A stretch of DNA of 64,000 bases from Linnemannia elongata (GCA_036320915.1 JAXBDG010000011.1:270501-334500); one strand, 5' to 3'. Positions 22,774 to 35,798 are shown, counted from the stretch's first letter. A program made the numbers and translations. The notes: generated by a model from the sequence alone, not told the origin.

Positions 22774-23218
22774 GACTTTAGTTGGCTTTGTTGTGAGTGA
22801 GAAGGTGTGGTATTTTTCCTGAGCTCGTGTATTCCTTGTAAAAGTTTCCTTTGGATGTGGATCGTTTCGTCCAAAGAGAAAAGTAGAGGAAAGGAAGAGA
22901 GAGAGGTGCGAACGAAAGAAGTGATGCTGCAGCACTTTATTTTTTCTGGGAGGCTCGAGTCTCTCGTTGTCACAGTCCGTCGCCACCATCAATCAAACAA
23001 CAGTCAATTATCGTGAACCCTCCTTAATTGACGACACATTTCCTTCAACCAAGCCACCTTCGCTTCTCCTTGCTCTCTCTCTCTGCTCCCCCCCTTTCAC
23101 ACACACTCCGTCGGTCCAGCCCGTTCGCACATGCAACTTCGGATTTCCTGAAAGATCATCATCCACTCCCCTCACAACCCTCCTCTTTCTTTCCTCTGTA
23201 CAACACACCAAACCAGCA
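22774..23218. other. Divergent promoter region between POB3 and the complex I subunit gene
   Basis: 445 bp between divergent start codons. The plus-strand side (23050-23215) is a CT-rich leader. No coding exon recognised. Confidence 0.55.
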
Positions 23219-24017
23219 ATGTCCGCCATCGCCCGCACCTTCACCCGCACCCCCTTCCGCCGCGCCATCCAGATCCGCCGCGGTGGTCACCACGAGGGCT
23301 ACAACCAGCCCACCGGATACCTCTTCGGAGAGAAGGTATTAATCACCAGTTGACACGGAAGCATGGATCTAAACAACGCGGAGGCGGACAAACCACCTCC
23401 GGACATCAGTCATTGAGAAGGCGACAAGGGCGAAATACTTGAAGGAAGGAAGAGGGAGGCTATGAGCCGCGATCGAAAGATGCAAGGGTTCCGGATCAGC
23501 TAAAAATTCACAGGACGGGAGAATACAAGACTGAAATAGTCGTCTGGGCTAGGGTGGTCGTTAAGACATATGTGGATCCCATAATATGCACCTCAGAACA
23601 GGATCAGTTGGACGACAGGAACAACTCAGGAAGGGAACAAATACTTGTCAATTAACGCTGCACCCATACAGGGTATTAACTACGGCCAACAGGAACCAAG
23701 CAACCAACTACCAACGACTTTACGCGCGGCTTGTAGATCACAGACAAAAGCATCCTCAGATCCGTCAAAATTCAGTATCCCTAACCACGCCTCCGATCTC
23801 ACCTTCAACCTCGCAATAGCCTTTGGCCCCTGGTGCTAAGCGCGTCAAGGAGGACTGGGAGCCCATGATGTTCTACGGATTCTTCGGCTCCATGGTCTTT
23901 GGTACCGCTCTCGTCTACTACAAGCCTGATACCAACGTCCACACCTGGGCCTACAGGGAGGCCAAGGCAAGGATGGCCGCCCGTGGCGAGACCGTCGAGT
24001 ACAAGAAGCAGGAATAA
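23219..24017 (+). CDS. NADH:ubiquinone oxidoreductase ESSS subunit (NDUFB11-like)
   Basis: Accessory subunit of the membrane arm of mitochondrial complex I. Two exons, 23219-23335 and 23820-24017, give 104 residues in frame. The N-terminus (MSAIARTFTRTPFRRAIQIR) is Arg/Ser-rich without acids, a typical mitochondrial presequence. GHHEGYNQPTGYLFGEK then PLAPGAKRVKEDWE is the family signature (PTGxLFGE ... EDWE). One transmembrane helix follows (FYGFFGSMVFGTALVYY), and the tail is soluble and basic. The 483-nt intron is long for this genome. Presence of this gene excludes complex-I-less yeasts as the source. Confidence 0.9.
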
Positions 24018-24355
24018 ATCTCTTTCTTTTCTTTCGACTATATTCATCACCTACAACCAACCAACCTTCCCTACTCTCTCGCTCACTCTTTAAGGCTGAT
24101 CTGCCTTTTCATATTCAATTGAAAGGGTTTGCCAAATGATTCCACACACACAACCTCCTCTCTACACAACCATCCTCAATAGAACGAACAAATAAACACT
24201 TTCCCAAGGAACTCACAGGATATGAATGCAAGAGCAAGAGCGGATGATGGTTGTTTTATTGGAGAGTGGCAAAACACAGCCGGGATAAGAAAATAGAGAA
24301 AAGTCGATGGCGATGGGAATCAAAACTGCAAATTCAAAAGTAATCTTCTCCACCT
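24018..24355. other. Convergent 3' flanks of NDUFB11-like and SAMHD1-like genes
   Basis: 338 bp between stop codons. AT-rich, with AATAAA-like words on the plus strand near 24191; nothing else seen. Confidence 0.5.
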
Positions 24356-27198
24356 TTACTCATTGTCAGAGATATCCATCACACCATCACCCAAAGACCT
24401 CAGCCCACCGCTCGACCGGACGCGCCGACCAGACAAGGGGCTCGGACTCCGGTCGCGTCGCTTTCCACTAACGCCCGAGCTGCTTCCAAGTTGCCGAGTC
24501 GGCGACGACTGCCTATTCTGTTGCTGCATCCACGACGCTGCATAGGCACTGGCCCTCTCAGGTGTTGTATTCCGAGAATTATAATAAGGAGACGTTGACG
24601 AAGGTGGCAAGTTGCTCGATCCGTCACTAGTCCTATAGAATCTCGACATCAACCGACGGAACGCCTCATGAACTGCTCGGACCTTTGATGGGTCTCTTGA
24701 GAATACACGGATGATATTCTCTTGGAACTCGCTTGGGATCAAACTCGACACCTTTTCCTTCGGAATGTGATACGATACTATCATGTATTTAAAGATCAGG
24801 TACATGAGAGAACGTTAGAAACCGAAGAGAAGCGAAATGTGAGCATGCAAAACAGCGACGACCAAGGTGTCATCTTGCACGTATCGTTACCAGAGTGATT
24901 GGTCTTGGAGAAGAACTTGATGCCGTCGACGGGGTTCTGGTCTTTCATTGCATAGTTGTTCTTCAGGAACTCAACGATCACGTCGTCCTGCCGCAAGTGG
25001 TCGTTCGTTCCCTGGCAAGACACGATCTCTGCAGAGTTGATATTCTCCTATGGGATCATTGCACAGTAATAAAACGGTTAACAATTGTGCACAATTTTTG
25101 AACAAAAGGTGAATACTGAACCTAGATCACCAAAATACCTTGGTCAAAATGCCGAGTTTCTCGCGAGGAATCAAAAGTTCGTCGACAAACTTGTACAGGT
25201 TGCGCGTCCGGATCCGCTTCAAGATTGCTTTCGAGTCCTCCAAGCCCTATCAGATATAACAGCAGGGCAAGAGTGAGTACAATGCCAGTCTGTCTCGTCA
25301 TCGAGTCAACCCGCAGCAATGATAAAAATAAAGATTTGGTAGACTTACAGGTTCCCGCGACCGCTCGATCTGGCGAATGATGTCATCAGTCAAGTGAAGA
25401 TACTGATCTCCATGGAAAATCGCCTGAGAGATACCCATGACGCTATCTGCTGCCAAAAGTGCGTCCGTCAACATGTACTCGATCGCTTTGCCAACCCTGT
25501 GTGTGTAGACTCGCTTGAACAGACTAAACCGGGTGTGGTACAGCTCGTACAGGTTGTACACCTCCTTGTGATGCCAGCAAATCTGGTCGTCAATCACTCT
25601 CGACATCTTCATGAGCCGTGAGCAGTCGATCGAAGACTTGATCCCAACGTTGTAGCAATCCCTCTGCAAATAGTCGTACTTGTCCACGTCCAGAGAGTTG
25701 CGCTTGTTGGAAACAATGTCGAACAAGAATGCATGACGCCTATTGTGAGCAATTGAAAGGAATGATATCTTGGTTAGATTTATATCGAATAGACCGAACA
25801 AAGTCATGGCGAAACGAATTGAACTTCGAGGAGGGTATCATTACTGGCTGTTGCCACGACGCTCGCCCATGATAAGGTCTTTGATAAAGTTGATCTCTTC
25901 TCGGTCGATATCGACATGATTGTCGTCCACCAGGTACTCCAACATCATCTCAGAGCCCTGTTCATGTGTCCATTTCGATCCGGGTATAGCGCGGGGAATG
26001 AATTCGTTGTCGAAGACGTGACTAAACGGACCATGACCTATCAATTAAACAGGAGGTGAAAGACATTGGTGAATTTAATGCATGACGGCACTGACCCGTT
26101 CTTATCGCACTATCCCTCCTGGTCAAAATGACTCGCTTACCAAGGTCATGGCATAATCCAGCTAGCTTGACACATTTGACGTCGCTTGCACTGATTTCCA
26201 ACTCTGGTTGTGTATCCCTGAACCTTTCGACCAACTCTCCTGCAAGATGGGAAGTACCTATGGAGTGCTGGGAAGAAAAAGACAAAAATGCGCAGCTTGA
26301 TGTCAGGACTCTGCACGGTTTGTGCAATGATCAAGCGAATATGTCCCTTTGGTCAAATGAATCCGACATGGCTGCGGCCCAAACTTTCCACAACTCTAAA
26401 AAAAAATACCTCAAAGCGTTTGTGGGTCGCTCCAGGGAATACGTAATACGCAGAGCCCAGTTCTAAGGTGTACGCAAAACCGTGGGGCGAGGAGTCAGTG
26501 TCATTTTTTTCGTACTCATGTAAGGTTGTCCATTTGCTCGTCGAAAGAAAAGTGGAAAGGAGAGCACTACAGCAAGCAGAGGCATGGTAACCAGAGAGGT
26601 GTAAACTCACGTGTTAGATCGCGGAGTCTTTGGAACTGAGGTGTATCGATGCAGCTGAGTGTGTCGGCATCCAGCAAGACGTGACCCTATGATCATTTCA
26701 ACAAGAACCAACTCCTGGCAATATTAGTACCAAGGGAGTAACAAGAACTTGCCCAGCACTGTCTCTGCTCATCCATGCTTATTCTTTTCCTCCCTCTCAG
26801 CAACTGGTGTGAACAAGGTGTGGGAAAGAACGAATAGTACGCTCATTTTCGATTTGGTGGCGCTCTCGCATTGGTGGTTGGTCAGAGAAACAAGAAAAAC
26901 GAAACGGGGAAAGGGGTGTCTGTGCTTTCGGGAAAAGTGTCAGACTTACGTGAATGGGGTCATTGATGTACTTTTCTGTTGCTCCTTCATAGATTCCAGA
27001 GTCATCGCGGTCGAAGAGAGGGGTGAATGAGCTGCGTCTGTAGCGGAGTTGGTCTCTTGGCTGGGCGCCTCCGAGTAGGGCACTGTTGTTGTGCTGGTTG
27101 TTGAATGAGCTAATGTCAAGGTGAGAGTTGTTGTTGTTGGTTGGGGTTGAGGCTCCATTGCGACTGGAAGTGGTGAGGAAGGGAGAGTCTTCATCCAT
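24356..27198 (-). CDS. SAMHD1-like HD-domain dNTP triphosphohydrolase, no SAM domain
   Basis: Predicted to hydrolyse dNTPs to nucleosides and triphosphate, lowering dNTP pools (family knowledge). Nine exons on the minus strand: 27198-26950, 26686-26611, 26462-26410, 26267-26141, 26037-25845, 25739-25349, 25246-25139, 25047-24891 and 24777-24356, giving 591 residues in frame. Metal ligands are visible: an early His in KRFEHSIGTSHLA, CHDLGHGPFSH (the HD pair split by intron 4), and Asp in NSLDVDKYDYLQRD. HTRFSLFKRVYTHRVG and SVMGISQAIF fit the core and lid. The regulatory-domain-like part has DGIKFFSKT, KVSSLIPSEFQENIIRVF. The N-terminal 60 residues are Asn/Ser-rich and not a SAM domain. The C-terminal 100 residues are Ser/Arg-rich. 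Start is the first ATG in frame. Confidence 0.93.
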
Positions 27199-30100
27199 TG
27201 TGTGTATGAGTGTGTTGTGTGTTTGAATGATTTGTTGCTGTTGTTGGTGTCAGTGGAAGAGAATAGTCTTTTGTTCAAAGAACAACGGCGAAAAAGGAAG
27301 ACAAGTGGTGCGCAACAAGACGTGTGGGTGTGAAGAACTTAATACTGCCTGTAAAGAAGCAAGTCACGGAAGTAACGAAAGAGATGATTTTATCGACGGG
27401 CGAAATGGGCGTAGGCGTAAACAAAAACAGAAGGGCGAAGCGGCAACAACGGATAGAGCTATATTCTCGTCTTCATGCACCTCTGCTTCTGTTGCTTATT
27501 CGCTCCACTCATTTCTACACCTCTTTTGCTCATGGAAAAAACTAGCTATTTGAACGATTTGGAGTTTGTATTCCTCTTTTCAACTGTGGACAAGTATTGC
27601 CATAGAGTTCAATAACCCATGGTTGTAAGCCGATTAATTCATTTCTTTACCTCTTTTCTTCTCATTCCTTCTCCGTGGACTGCGGCCACATCAAGTCGCT
27701 ACCTCAGCATTTTACTCAGAAGGAAGGAATGCTTTCTTTTAGGTCAATTGTGTTAACGCGCCTCATACAAACATATCGGAGAATACCTGCTAGTTTTATA
27801 ACCTCGTTTTTGGTTGCGATCGATTTCTTGAACAAGCTTAATGCTACTTCAAACCTTCAATGGAAGCAGGCTCGATAAAGTAAGTGCGTCATCTACTTTT
27901 TCATATTATTCTATAAACATAGTAGGTCTCGCACGATGGACCATGTTCACTTGCTCGCTGTCTCACTTATCAGATCAGCGGATAGAAAGGAGCGTTTGCG
28001 CTTACCTTTCATCGCTCATATACTACCTTCTCTTAGGTTTTTCTTCATTCATTTTGATATTCTTGAAATAGTCTTCCTTTAACAACTGCAATATACCACT
28101 AGAAGCACCCGATATTGCACGTCCATGTTTGCATTCCTTTTACTGCTGTTTCATCACACAATAACAATCAAACAACCGCACCATCGATACTAGTCTGGAG
28201 TAGATGTCCTTACCCTCTGAATGACACTTTTAATGTATCATCAGCAACACGTCCATGGCTTTGTGTGAACGGAACCCATCTCGCCATTATCCATGTATCA
28301 TAATGCTCGCCAGATAAAATCGCGCGTACAGGAAGTTTTGATTTTCTTTTTCTTTTTTTGGCATTTATGAATACCTCCGATATCATTAACAGCAACCAAT
28401 GCGATCAACAGAGTCGTTAGTGCCCAACACGCGTCGCTGCCGCTTACTTCAGGGAGAAGGAGGATACCTGAACGGAAAGAATGAATTATGCCCTGATATT
28501 TGGACGTGCAATACGAATGAGTGAAAAAAAAATGGAAAAGGATCACCGAGGGTCTACAGAGCTCTTTGTTTTACCACTTAGTTTCATGCAACTTCAATAA
28601 CATAGGAGTTAGACTCTAATGTAACAAATGTTCTTTTCCGTAGGGTTAATCTTTTTTAGTTTACTTTATAGTAACGAACGTCTCTCCGATGGGCATGTTT
28701 GGTTACCCTCGCTTGCCTTTGGATAGAAGCGCTTGTCCGCCCTCTCAACTACACCTATGTTCTTTCGCAGACGCGTCGTGCAACTAGCGCGTCTTACATG
28801 CGCTGTTTCGTTTTCTCTTTGAATACTTTACATAGATAATGAGAACAAAAATAGCAGCCTCTGGTTGACGAAATTCCTCTGACGCTTCTCTTTTTGATGA
28901 CGGTTCTGTCAATGTTATGATGGTTACATTGTGCAACCTCGCCACCTGGCACCGACGAACAGTTGACGCAGCAAGAGTGACTCTCTCTTCTGTTTGTCTT
29001 AATCGTCATTTTCTTTGCCGTTATTTTCCAGGACATATTTTATTGTTCGGGTATAGGCAATGCTTGAAAGAAATATAAATAAAAGAGAACACTGATATAT
29101 TGATCTGGTAAGCAAGCTCTTCCTTGAGAACTCGGTATGAACATCAAAATTCGATATCTAAAGAGGGTAGAAGGACAGTTCTTAGTGAAAGATTAGGCTC
29201 TGAGTCAATTTCGATTATGCTGTTCATGTTTGTGTAGGTTCGCGTAGCAGGTGTTTTTTAATTCGAGGCTGTGATAGGGGGCCGCTCGTCTTGCTCTGTG
29301 GTCAGGTCCATGTTGTCCAGCCTGTTGACATGTTTTAATTACAATATAATATATAAAGGAGCAAACCCCGATGGGCGATGGAATCAGGTTCTGAGTCTCC
29401 GTTCGTCGGACTGTTGTGTCGCCATAACAAAGATACTCAGGACTAGGACATCCGATTTTGATACTCCTTTCGAGACACGTCTGTATCCGACAGTCGCGGC
29501 ACTCTTTTTTGTATCAAAACATTGGCTCGTACCATCCTTTTATCCTTGAGCAATTTTTGGTCCTTGCCACAAAGCTGCACAACCTCGGATTTCGCTTGTC
29601 GCTGCCTTTTGCTCCAACTTATTCTACTTTCTTAGATCATGCTGCATGGCAGGCAGCCGATCACGCGTGTTCATTAAAGGAACGAAGCTTCGCCATCGTC
29701 TTTGACACTTTCTTTCTATCCTTGGACATATCATGTTCCATGATATGGCAAAGCTCCCAGCTGGCGATAAATGAACCTGATTTGTGGGTTCTTGTTTTTT
29801 TTTTGGAGGATATTTTATCTCTTGTCTTGCCTCTCATTTAATCGCCTCCTATTGTTTCCTGGTTGGTAAATGGCAAAAGCAAGCAGCGGCAGTAGATCAG
29901 TTCAAGAGTGTTCACCGATTTAAAATATCAAAATATAAAAAAAAAAAACAATTGTAAACAAAAGCGATCAAAGGTGAAGATGAAAGTTCTAAACTTGGGT
30001 ATGGGAATTAGTGCCTCCAATTCGTGCGCACCCACTTTCCTGTCCCCGGCTTGGCGATTAAAGAGCATACAGCAATAACCTGATATGCTGCTCCTGGGTT

Positions 30101-31989
30101 TACGCGCTCTCCGAATCACGCACTTGACCGCTGGTTCTTGCCCTCCAAACAACGATCCTAAAACCAGGCCTTCAGCGAAAGGTTGAGGCCTTGTTCCTTT
30201 TTACCTTCATGCCGCATTGCAGAAAAGGGTATGAAAAAACAAATAAATACGCCGCCCTTGGATGGCAAGGAAGGATTAAGGTGGATGGGAGTAAATATGT
30301 TCCAAGGCAGGACCTCTCTTGAAGGAGGAGAAAGAGGATATGGCTTCAGTTAGATGTCCCTTGTATGGTATCTTGGGTAGCAACTACAAAACAACAACCT
30401 TGGATAAGTCTTGTTATGAATCTGGCTTGCTATCCTTGTTAAAGTGCTGCAGACGCATACAGTGTTACCAATATCCTCGATAAGCTCGAGTCATTCTTCC
30501 GCCAGCAGAGTCGGTGATAGTTTGGGCTGGTGCGGATCCAGTTTGTAATGGAAGTCATTGCGCGCCGCGGCGCCGTGTTACCAGTTACCTTAACTCAGCT
30601 CGATTTCTGGGAAGCTTTGAAGTTCATTGAGTTTACCGACATCGGCTTTTGTCTTCTTGGACACGTTCTTCTTTTCAAAATGACAAATTTCCCAACCGGC
30701 GATAGAGCAAGAAGTGCGGAATGTCGATTCAGTCATTTCATTATTGTTTAGACGGGTTCACCGACAGATATGTTCGCTTGAGGAACAATAAAACGGGTTC
30801 CTGCGATATTGTTGAACTTGTCCGATATAGTTACAGGCCCTCTTCTTTTCTTTTTTTGCGTGCGTGATAGAAAACCAATGAAACGGTTGAATGACGATGT
30901 ACATGCCTCATCGCTCACACTTTCGTTACTCCAAAAGGTCATTTCAATTCGGATATGATAAGCAACAAAAAACAAATGAAAATGCTCGATCTACGGATGA
31001 CATGAAAGCCAAAAGGTAGGTCGATTACTAATAGCATCGGAGGTTTCTTTTCATTATCCAAGTTAAAATGGTTTGAACCCATCTCAAGTGCGAAAAAGGA
31101 AAAAAGGAAAAAAAGGAAAAAATGGAAAAAAAAAAGAAAGAAGAAAACGCGAGCGCGCCGTCCGGTGTTTCATGGAAAAGTAGTCGAGGCTATCTTTCAT
31201 CGTATTGGTTTGTCCACGGTAAAAAAAAAAAAAACAATCATATAAAATGCTTTTCAGATACTTCTTGATATTCTGCTACTCCTTTCGCGATCGCCTGCCG
31301 TCCCGTTTTCATCGAATTCTGCCGTATACAGTTTATTCTTGGGTCAACTCTTTGGCTTTCAAACAAACAACCACCTAGAGATCACGTCCGATTTCGCATC
31401 TTTTTGGGTGTACTTTGTTTTCTGTGAATGTTTCTCATCTTGACGATATGTTCTCATGGTTATGTACCAGAGCTGCCATCGAGTGAATATATCTAGTATC
31501 CATCTCCTTGACATGGCACATGGAGATGGTCCATTAGTTTGAATCTTTCTCCTCATCTGTCGTTGATTTTGGACCGTGACCTTGAGGTCGGATGTCAATC
31601 TGCGCTATACCTCATTTCGCCTTCATAACATCATCTCACGAGTAACAAAACCACCCAGCTGGCGATACTTCTGGGGGCTCTGCATCTCGTTTCGCGTTCA
31701 ACTTTTTCTTGCTCTGCTCCCTCTCTCCAATTTACTCCGTTATTTCGTCATGAAACATCGATAATATTGAAGATAAAAGGTTGTCCGACAATGCACTCTT
31801 TCTTCCATCATCCTGCGTTTTTTTCGAATCGAGGAATAAATAACTTGGCACGATATGCCAAAATGATGATAGGAGGAGCGGGATGCGGTCTCGAGGAATA
31901 GAAGTCGCTTAGGGATGAGAATTAGGAGACCACTGATACTGTGGCAAGACGTGATCGTTCTCTCACTCTCCTTCCAAATTTAAACACGC

Positions 31990-32013
31990 AAAAAAAAAAA
32001 AAAAAAAAAAAAA
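31990..32013. repeat. 24-nt A tract in the gene-free region
   Basis: Not attached to any recognised gene. Confidence 0.9.
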
Positions 32014-33009
32014 TGAGATGGAACACAACTCTCTGATAGATAGAGGTGAAAGACGCGCTCCACTCTCCTTCATCGTCTCTGTTCTGCCGTTCGATGGTAG
32101 AAAAGTTTATCGTTGCACTTTTTTTTTCCCCTATGGCTCTTTTGTTCATCGGAGATGCCAAGGCGATTTCACTGGCCCCTCCAACAGTTGCTTTTTCTTC
32201 ATCCTTTCGGGCATGTATTTTATTTCTTTAGGAGTTTCTTAGAGCGTGATAGAATGGTAGGCAGCTGCACAGACCCACGTCGGATCACAAGGCTGTGATA
32301 GCGTAGGTGCTCCTTTTTTTCTTTCTTAGAACCCTTCGTCCTCTATTATTTTGTTTTCTTGCCCATTTCCCCTTCCCTCTTCCTTTGCCATTATCGCTTC
32401 ATTTCATAAAGCAACAGCACCTCCCAGGAGCAGCGATAAGCTAACATATCGCTATCCCTCGCTATATTATGTTCATGTCTCGCTTTTCTTCCTTCTACTA
32501 TTTCGTCCAGCTCGCTTACTCTGTGTATTTTTGTTGTGTTTATATCACAATAAATTGCACCAAAATAGCTGTACGACGATAAAGTACGGAGTTGCCTGAG
32601 TTCTTTTTTTTTTTTTATTTTACTCTCAAAAATCCATGAAAAGCTTTGTATGATCAGCGAAATCGAGGAGGAGGTGACACGATATGTTTTTTGCGGATGT
32701 GCTGTTTACCGCTTAGGACGGAGGGTCCTCAAGGAAGAAAGGAAGGATGAAAGGAGGTGAGGAAAGAAAAACATGGAAAAAAAAGAAGTGATTGGGAACT
32801 CTGTACCCCATGGGTACTGAAGGCGTGAACCCATGGGATGCAGGGTCAAAGATTTAATCCAACAGGCTTTTTGATCGAAACTGTGGTGCAATTTGTTATC
32901 AGATGAAAGATGTCCAGTTTCATTTGTTGGGTACATGAAGAAGGAGTGCCTCAGGTTATGCAGAAACAAAAAATGGTAGAGTTCGGATGTGGAGCGTGGA
33001 GAACCAAAT

Positions 33010-33025
33010 GGGGGGGGGGGGGGGG
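33010..33025. repeat. 16-nt G tract
   Basis: Uninterrupted G run, 300 nt past the 3' end of the coiled-coil gene; slippage-prone. Confidence 0.9.
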
Positions 33026-33327
33026 TCAAGCAGGAGCGTGTCGCAAAAGCTCACAAGCCAAGCCCATTCGCCCCACCCTAATGACTTGTGACAGGACTGC
33101 AATAGTCCATCCTTTGGATCAAAAGAAGATTGCCGCCTTTATAAAACCAGGGCTCAGGCACCATGTTCGAAACCATAATATCAAATGCCACACACGCGTT
33201 ATTTTTTCGGAACAGTGTGACTGAGTGCAGTGTCTCGTTTCAACTTTATTACAATTTTTGTACAGGGGGGGAGACAGACACACGAAAAAAAGAAATGGAT
33301 TGCGGATTCATATACAAGGTCGCTCTT

Positions 33328-35798
33328 TTACCGCTTAATGCTAGTTCCATGACGAGGCACAAACGGGAGTCCATCAGTAGTAGTTTGGAAGATGGTAATC
33401 GGCTGGAATCCAAGAACGTTCGTTTTCTTCTTCTTGCCTAACGGTCCAGGAGTCGTCATGGTCTTGTTGAACTGGAACTGGAGCCAGGAGTGAACAGGGA
33501 GGTGGGCCAGGTTTTGGCTGCGTCGCTTGGGGTTGGCCATTTTGGTTGCTGATACCGCGGGTGGGAGGATCTTGGGCATGGGGGAGAGGGCTTCGACTTG
33601 GGGGCGACGGACCATGGCTTGTTTGAAGAGACTGTTTCCGCCACTACCGACTCCGCTGGTGCTGGTGATGTTGTTGGAGGAGGATGAGGATCCTTGCTGG
33701 AAGTTGGCTGAGGATGATCCATAACCTTGGCTGGCGCTACGGGTTCTAGTCCTCTGGAAAGGGGAGAAGGGAGTCCGTTGCTGACCCGTCTCAAACGCCC
33801 TCGTCAACCGTGAAAAGTCTCGCCAAAACTCTGCTGGTGGATCAGCATTGCGATTCGAGCTCGAATCCGAGCTGTTTGCCGATTCATGCAGTTCTGTCAC
33901 CCGTGCAGAAGATAGGTCTGGCGGTCTTGGTGGGAGGATAGGTTCGAGAAGCCAAGAAATCGGGATATGACCGACCCTTGCTGAAGCGAATGGCGGGGGT
34001 GGTGGCGAAGGCGATGGTTGGATAGAGTGAGTAGGTGCGGGCGACATGGGACGCATGGGTGAAGGAGAAATGACTCGTTGTTTGGGAGGAGCCATGAGTT
34101 TGATATTCCGCTCGGTCGCTTTGGAGATGGCTGGCATGGCGTAGCGTTGGTTCTGCTGGATGATCATCTTGATGAACGACATGCACTCCTGTTCCGAGAG
34201 CACCAGCTCAGAGACATACTCCGAGGTATTTTCGACACGCCGTTCCAGCCAATCGATCCTGACTTCCCAGTTGGTAACTGTTTCGACTGCTTGGTGGGTA
34301 TCCTTCCCGACAGCCTGTAGCTGTTTGTTCATGTCCTGTTTATCCTTCTCCAGCGTCAGTGCGAGACACTCTAGCCGCCAAAAGTTTTCCTCGATTGCCG
34401 ACCTAGCAGAAGCACTTGACGCCTTGCTCTCATCTATATAATAGCACAGCCAATTGGAAAGCGGAAGAGTTAGTTAGCTAATTTGGCTCAGGGTTGTGCG
34501 TGACCACAGCTTGTTTCTCAAATGGCACATTGTACCCCTCCCTTCCTTACCGATACTCAGTTGCATGGCTTTTAGTTCCGCCTCCATGGTCCTCATGGCC
34601 AGACTCGCCCTATTCATAGCCATCCTAGCCTTGGCCAACTCCTCGCTCACATCCGAGACATTCTGACCGATCCCATGTCGCACCGAGTCGTATTTGCTGT
34701 CCTCAGAATACGAGTCACCCCCACGGCCGCCACCATTTCCACGTCCACCAAAGGAAGACCGCCGACGCACAAGTGAGTGGTGGCCCTCAAACTGACGCTG
34801 ATAAGCCCGCCGCATCCGGTCCTCGTCATCCTCGTCCGCCTCCGTGCTTCTGACTTCTAATTCGTCGTCGTCCTCGTCAGATTCGTAATTCTGGTACTTT
34901 TGCGGGTATTTTTCCTGACGTGGAGGTCGATGATGACGAAAACGAGTCTTGTAGTCAAAGTCGTCCTGGTCACTTGAATCATCCTGGTCCTCCTCAAGGC
35001 TCTGGTAATCATCCCAATGAAATGAGACGGGTCGCGGAGATACAACAGAGCTGAAGCCTGAGGAGGCAGGAGACGAAGTCCCAAGGGCGGATAAAAGCGT
35101 CCTGTCTGTCTTATCCGTCCTGTTCGTCCGGTCTGTTCGGGGTGAATACGACGGTTCGTCGAGTGCAAAGGCGGAGGGTTGATGATGTTGGTGATGATAT
35201 TGGTGATGGGCTGAGGTTGAAGTAGAAGACGACGAAGACGAGAGGGTCGTTGCGGCATCAAAACGGCTATTGATCGTTGCTGCAAAGTCAAAGGAGTGGT
35301 CTGTGGGGGACATGGGTGGGGTCATCAGATCCAGCACCGAGTCATTATTGTTATTGGAGGTGTCGTCCGAATACCCGCTGCCACCTGCGCCTCGAGAGGG
35401 ATGGGATGCACCAGGTGGAGGAGGGGGGATGAAGTAGGGCATCATGCCGGCTGAGAGACGAGCGGACATTGACTGTGGGTTGGTTTCCTGGTCGCCATTA
35501 CTGTTGTTGCTATTGGGGTTGCTATATCCCTGAGCAAAGCTGGTGTGGTTGTGGTTGTTGGTGGTATTGGTGTTGGTGCTGTCATTGGTACTGCTGCTGC
35601 TGGCACCCTTTGCCTATTGTGTGAGGAAAGAGAGAGGAAGTAAGAAGGCGAGTGTGAGAAGAAGAGGGGAACCAGGAACCAGGCACAAAGGGACAGTCCG
35701 GATTGATGAAAGTGAGTTAAGTTGAGTGGTGTGTCAGGTCAAAGTGTATAGGAGACTGTTGTTGAGTTGGGACTGACCTTGAGGTGGGTTGCCAGCAT
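33328..35798 (-). CDS. Large disordered / coiled-coil protein of unknown function
   Basis: Not recognised. Exons on the minus strand: 35798-35778 (MLATHLK), 35613-34551 and 34433-33328, giving 729 residues in frame. Residues 8-300 are low-complexity: an Asn/Thr/Ser opening, PPPPP, His-rich patches, a basic/acidic mixed block and a Gly/Arg patch. Residues about 315-430 form a likely coiled coil (EELAKARMAMNRASLAMR, then WRLECLALTLEKDKQDMN, then WEVRIDWLERRVENTSEYV). The rest is Ser/Pro-rich with a PSPSPPPPPF run and a basic GPLGKKKKTN stretch near the C-terminus. The C-terminal 45 residues (HSWLQFQFNK to TSIKR) look more ordered. A scaffold role would be a guess. The start lies on a 21-nt first exon; an internal ATG at 35469 is an alternative. 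Confidence 0.7.

Larger units (their letters stand above)
27199..33327. other. 6.1 kb gene-free region with decayed repeats
   Basis: No frame here shows conserved motifs, a consistent chain of exons or coding-like third positions. All frames are under 130 codons. The base composition is more AT-rich than the flanks. The stretch contains a 24-A tract (31990-32013), a 16-G run (33010-33025), A/G-rich simple sequence at 31088-31140, and a motif repeated three or four times about 0.9 kb apart (see findings). It may hold promoters, non-coding RNA or degenerate mobile DNA; none can be shown from sequence alone. Confidence 0.5.

Noticed and set aside
27199..33327. Hidden multi-exon gene in the gene-free region
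   Set aside because: Frames such as 27675-27878, 29458-29841 and 30530-30751 were examined for donor/acceptor chains; none closed in phase with protein-like composition.
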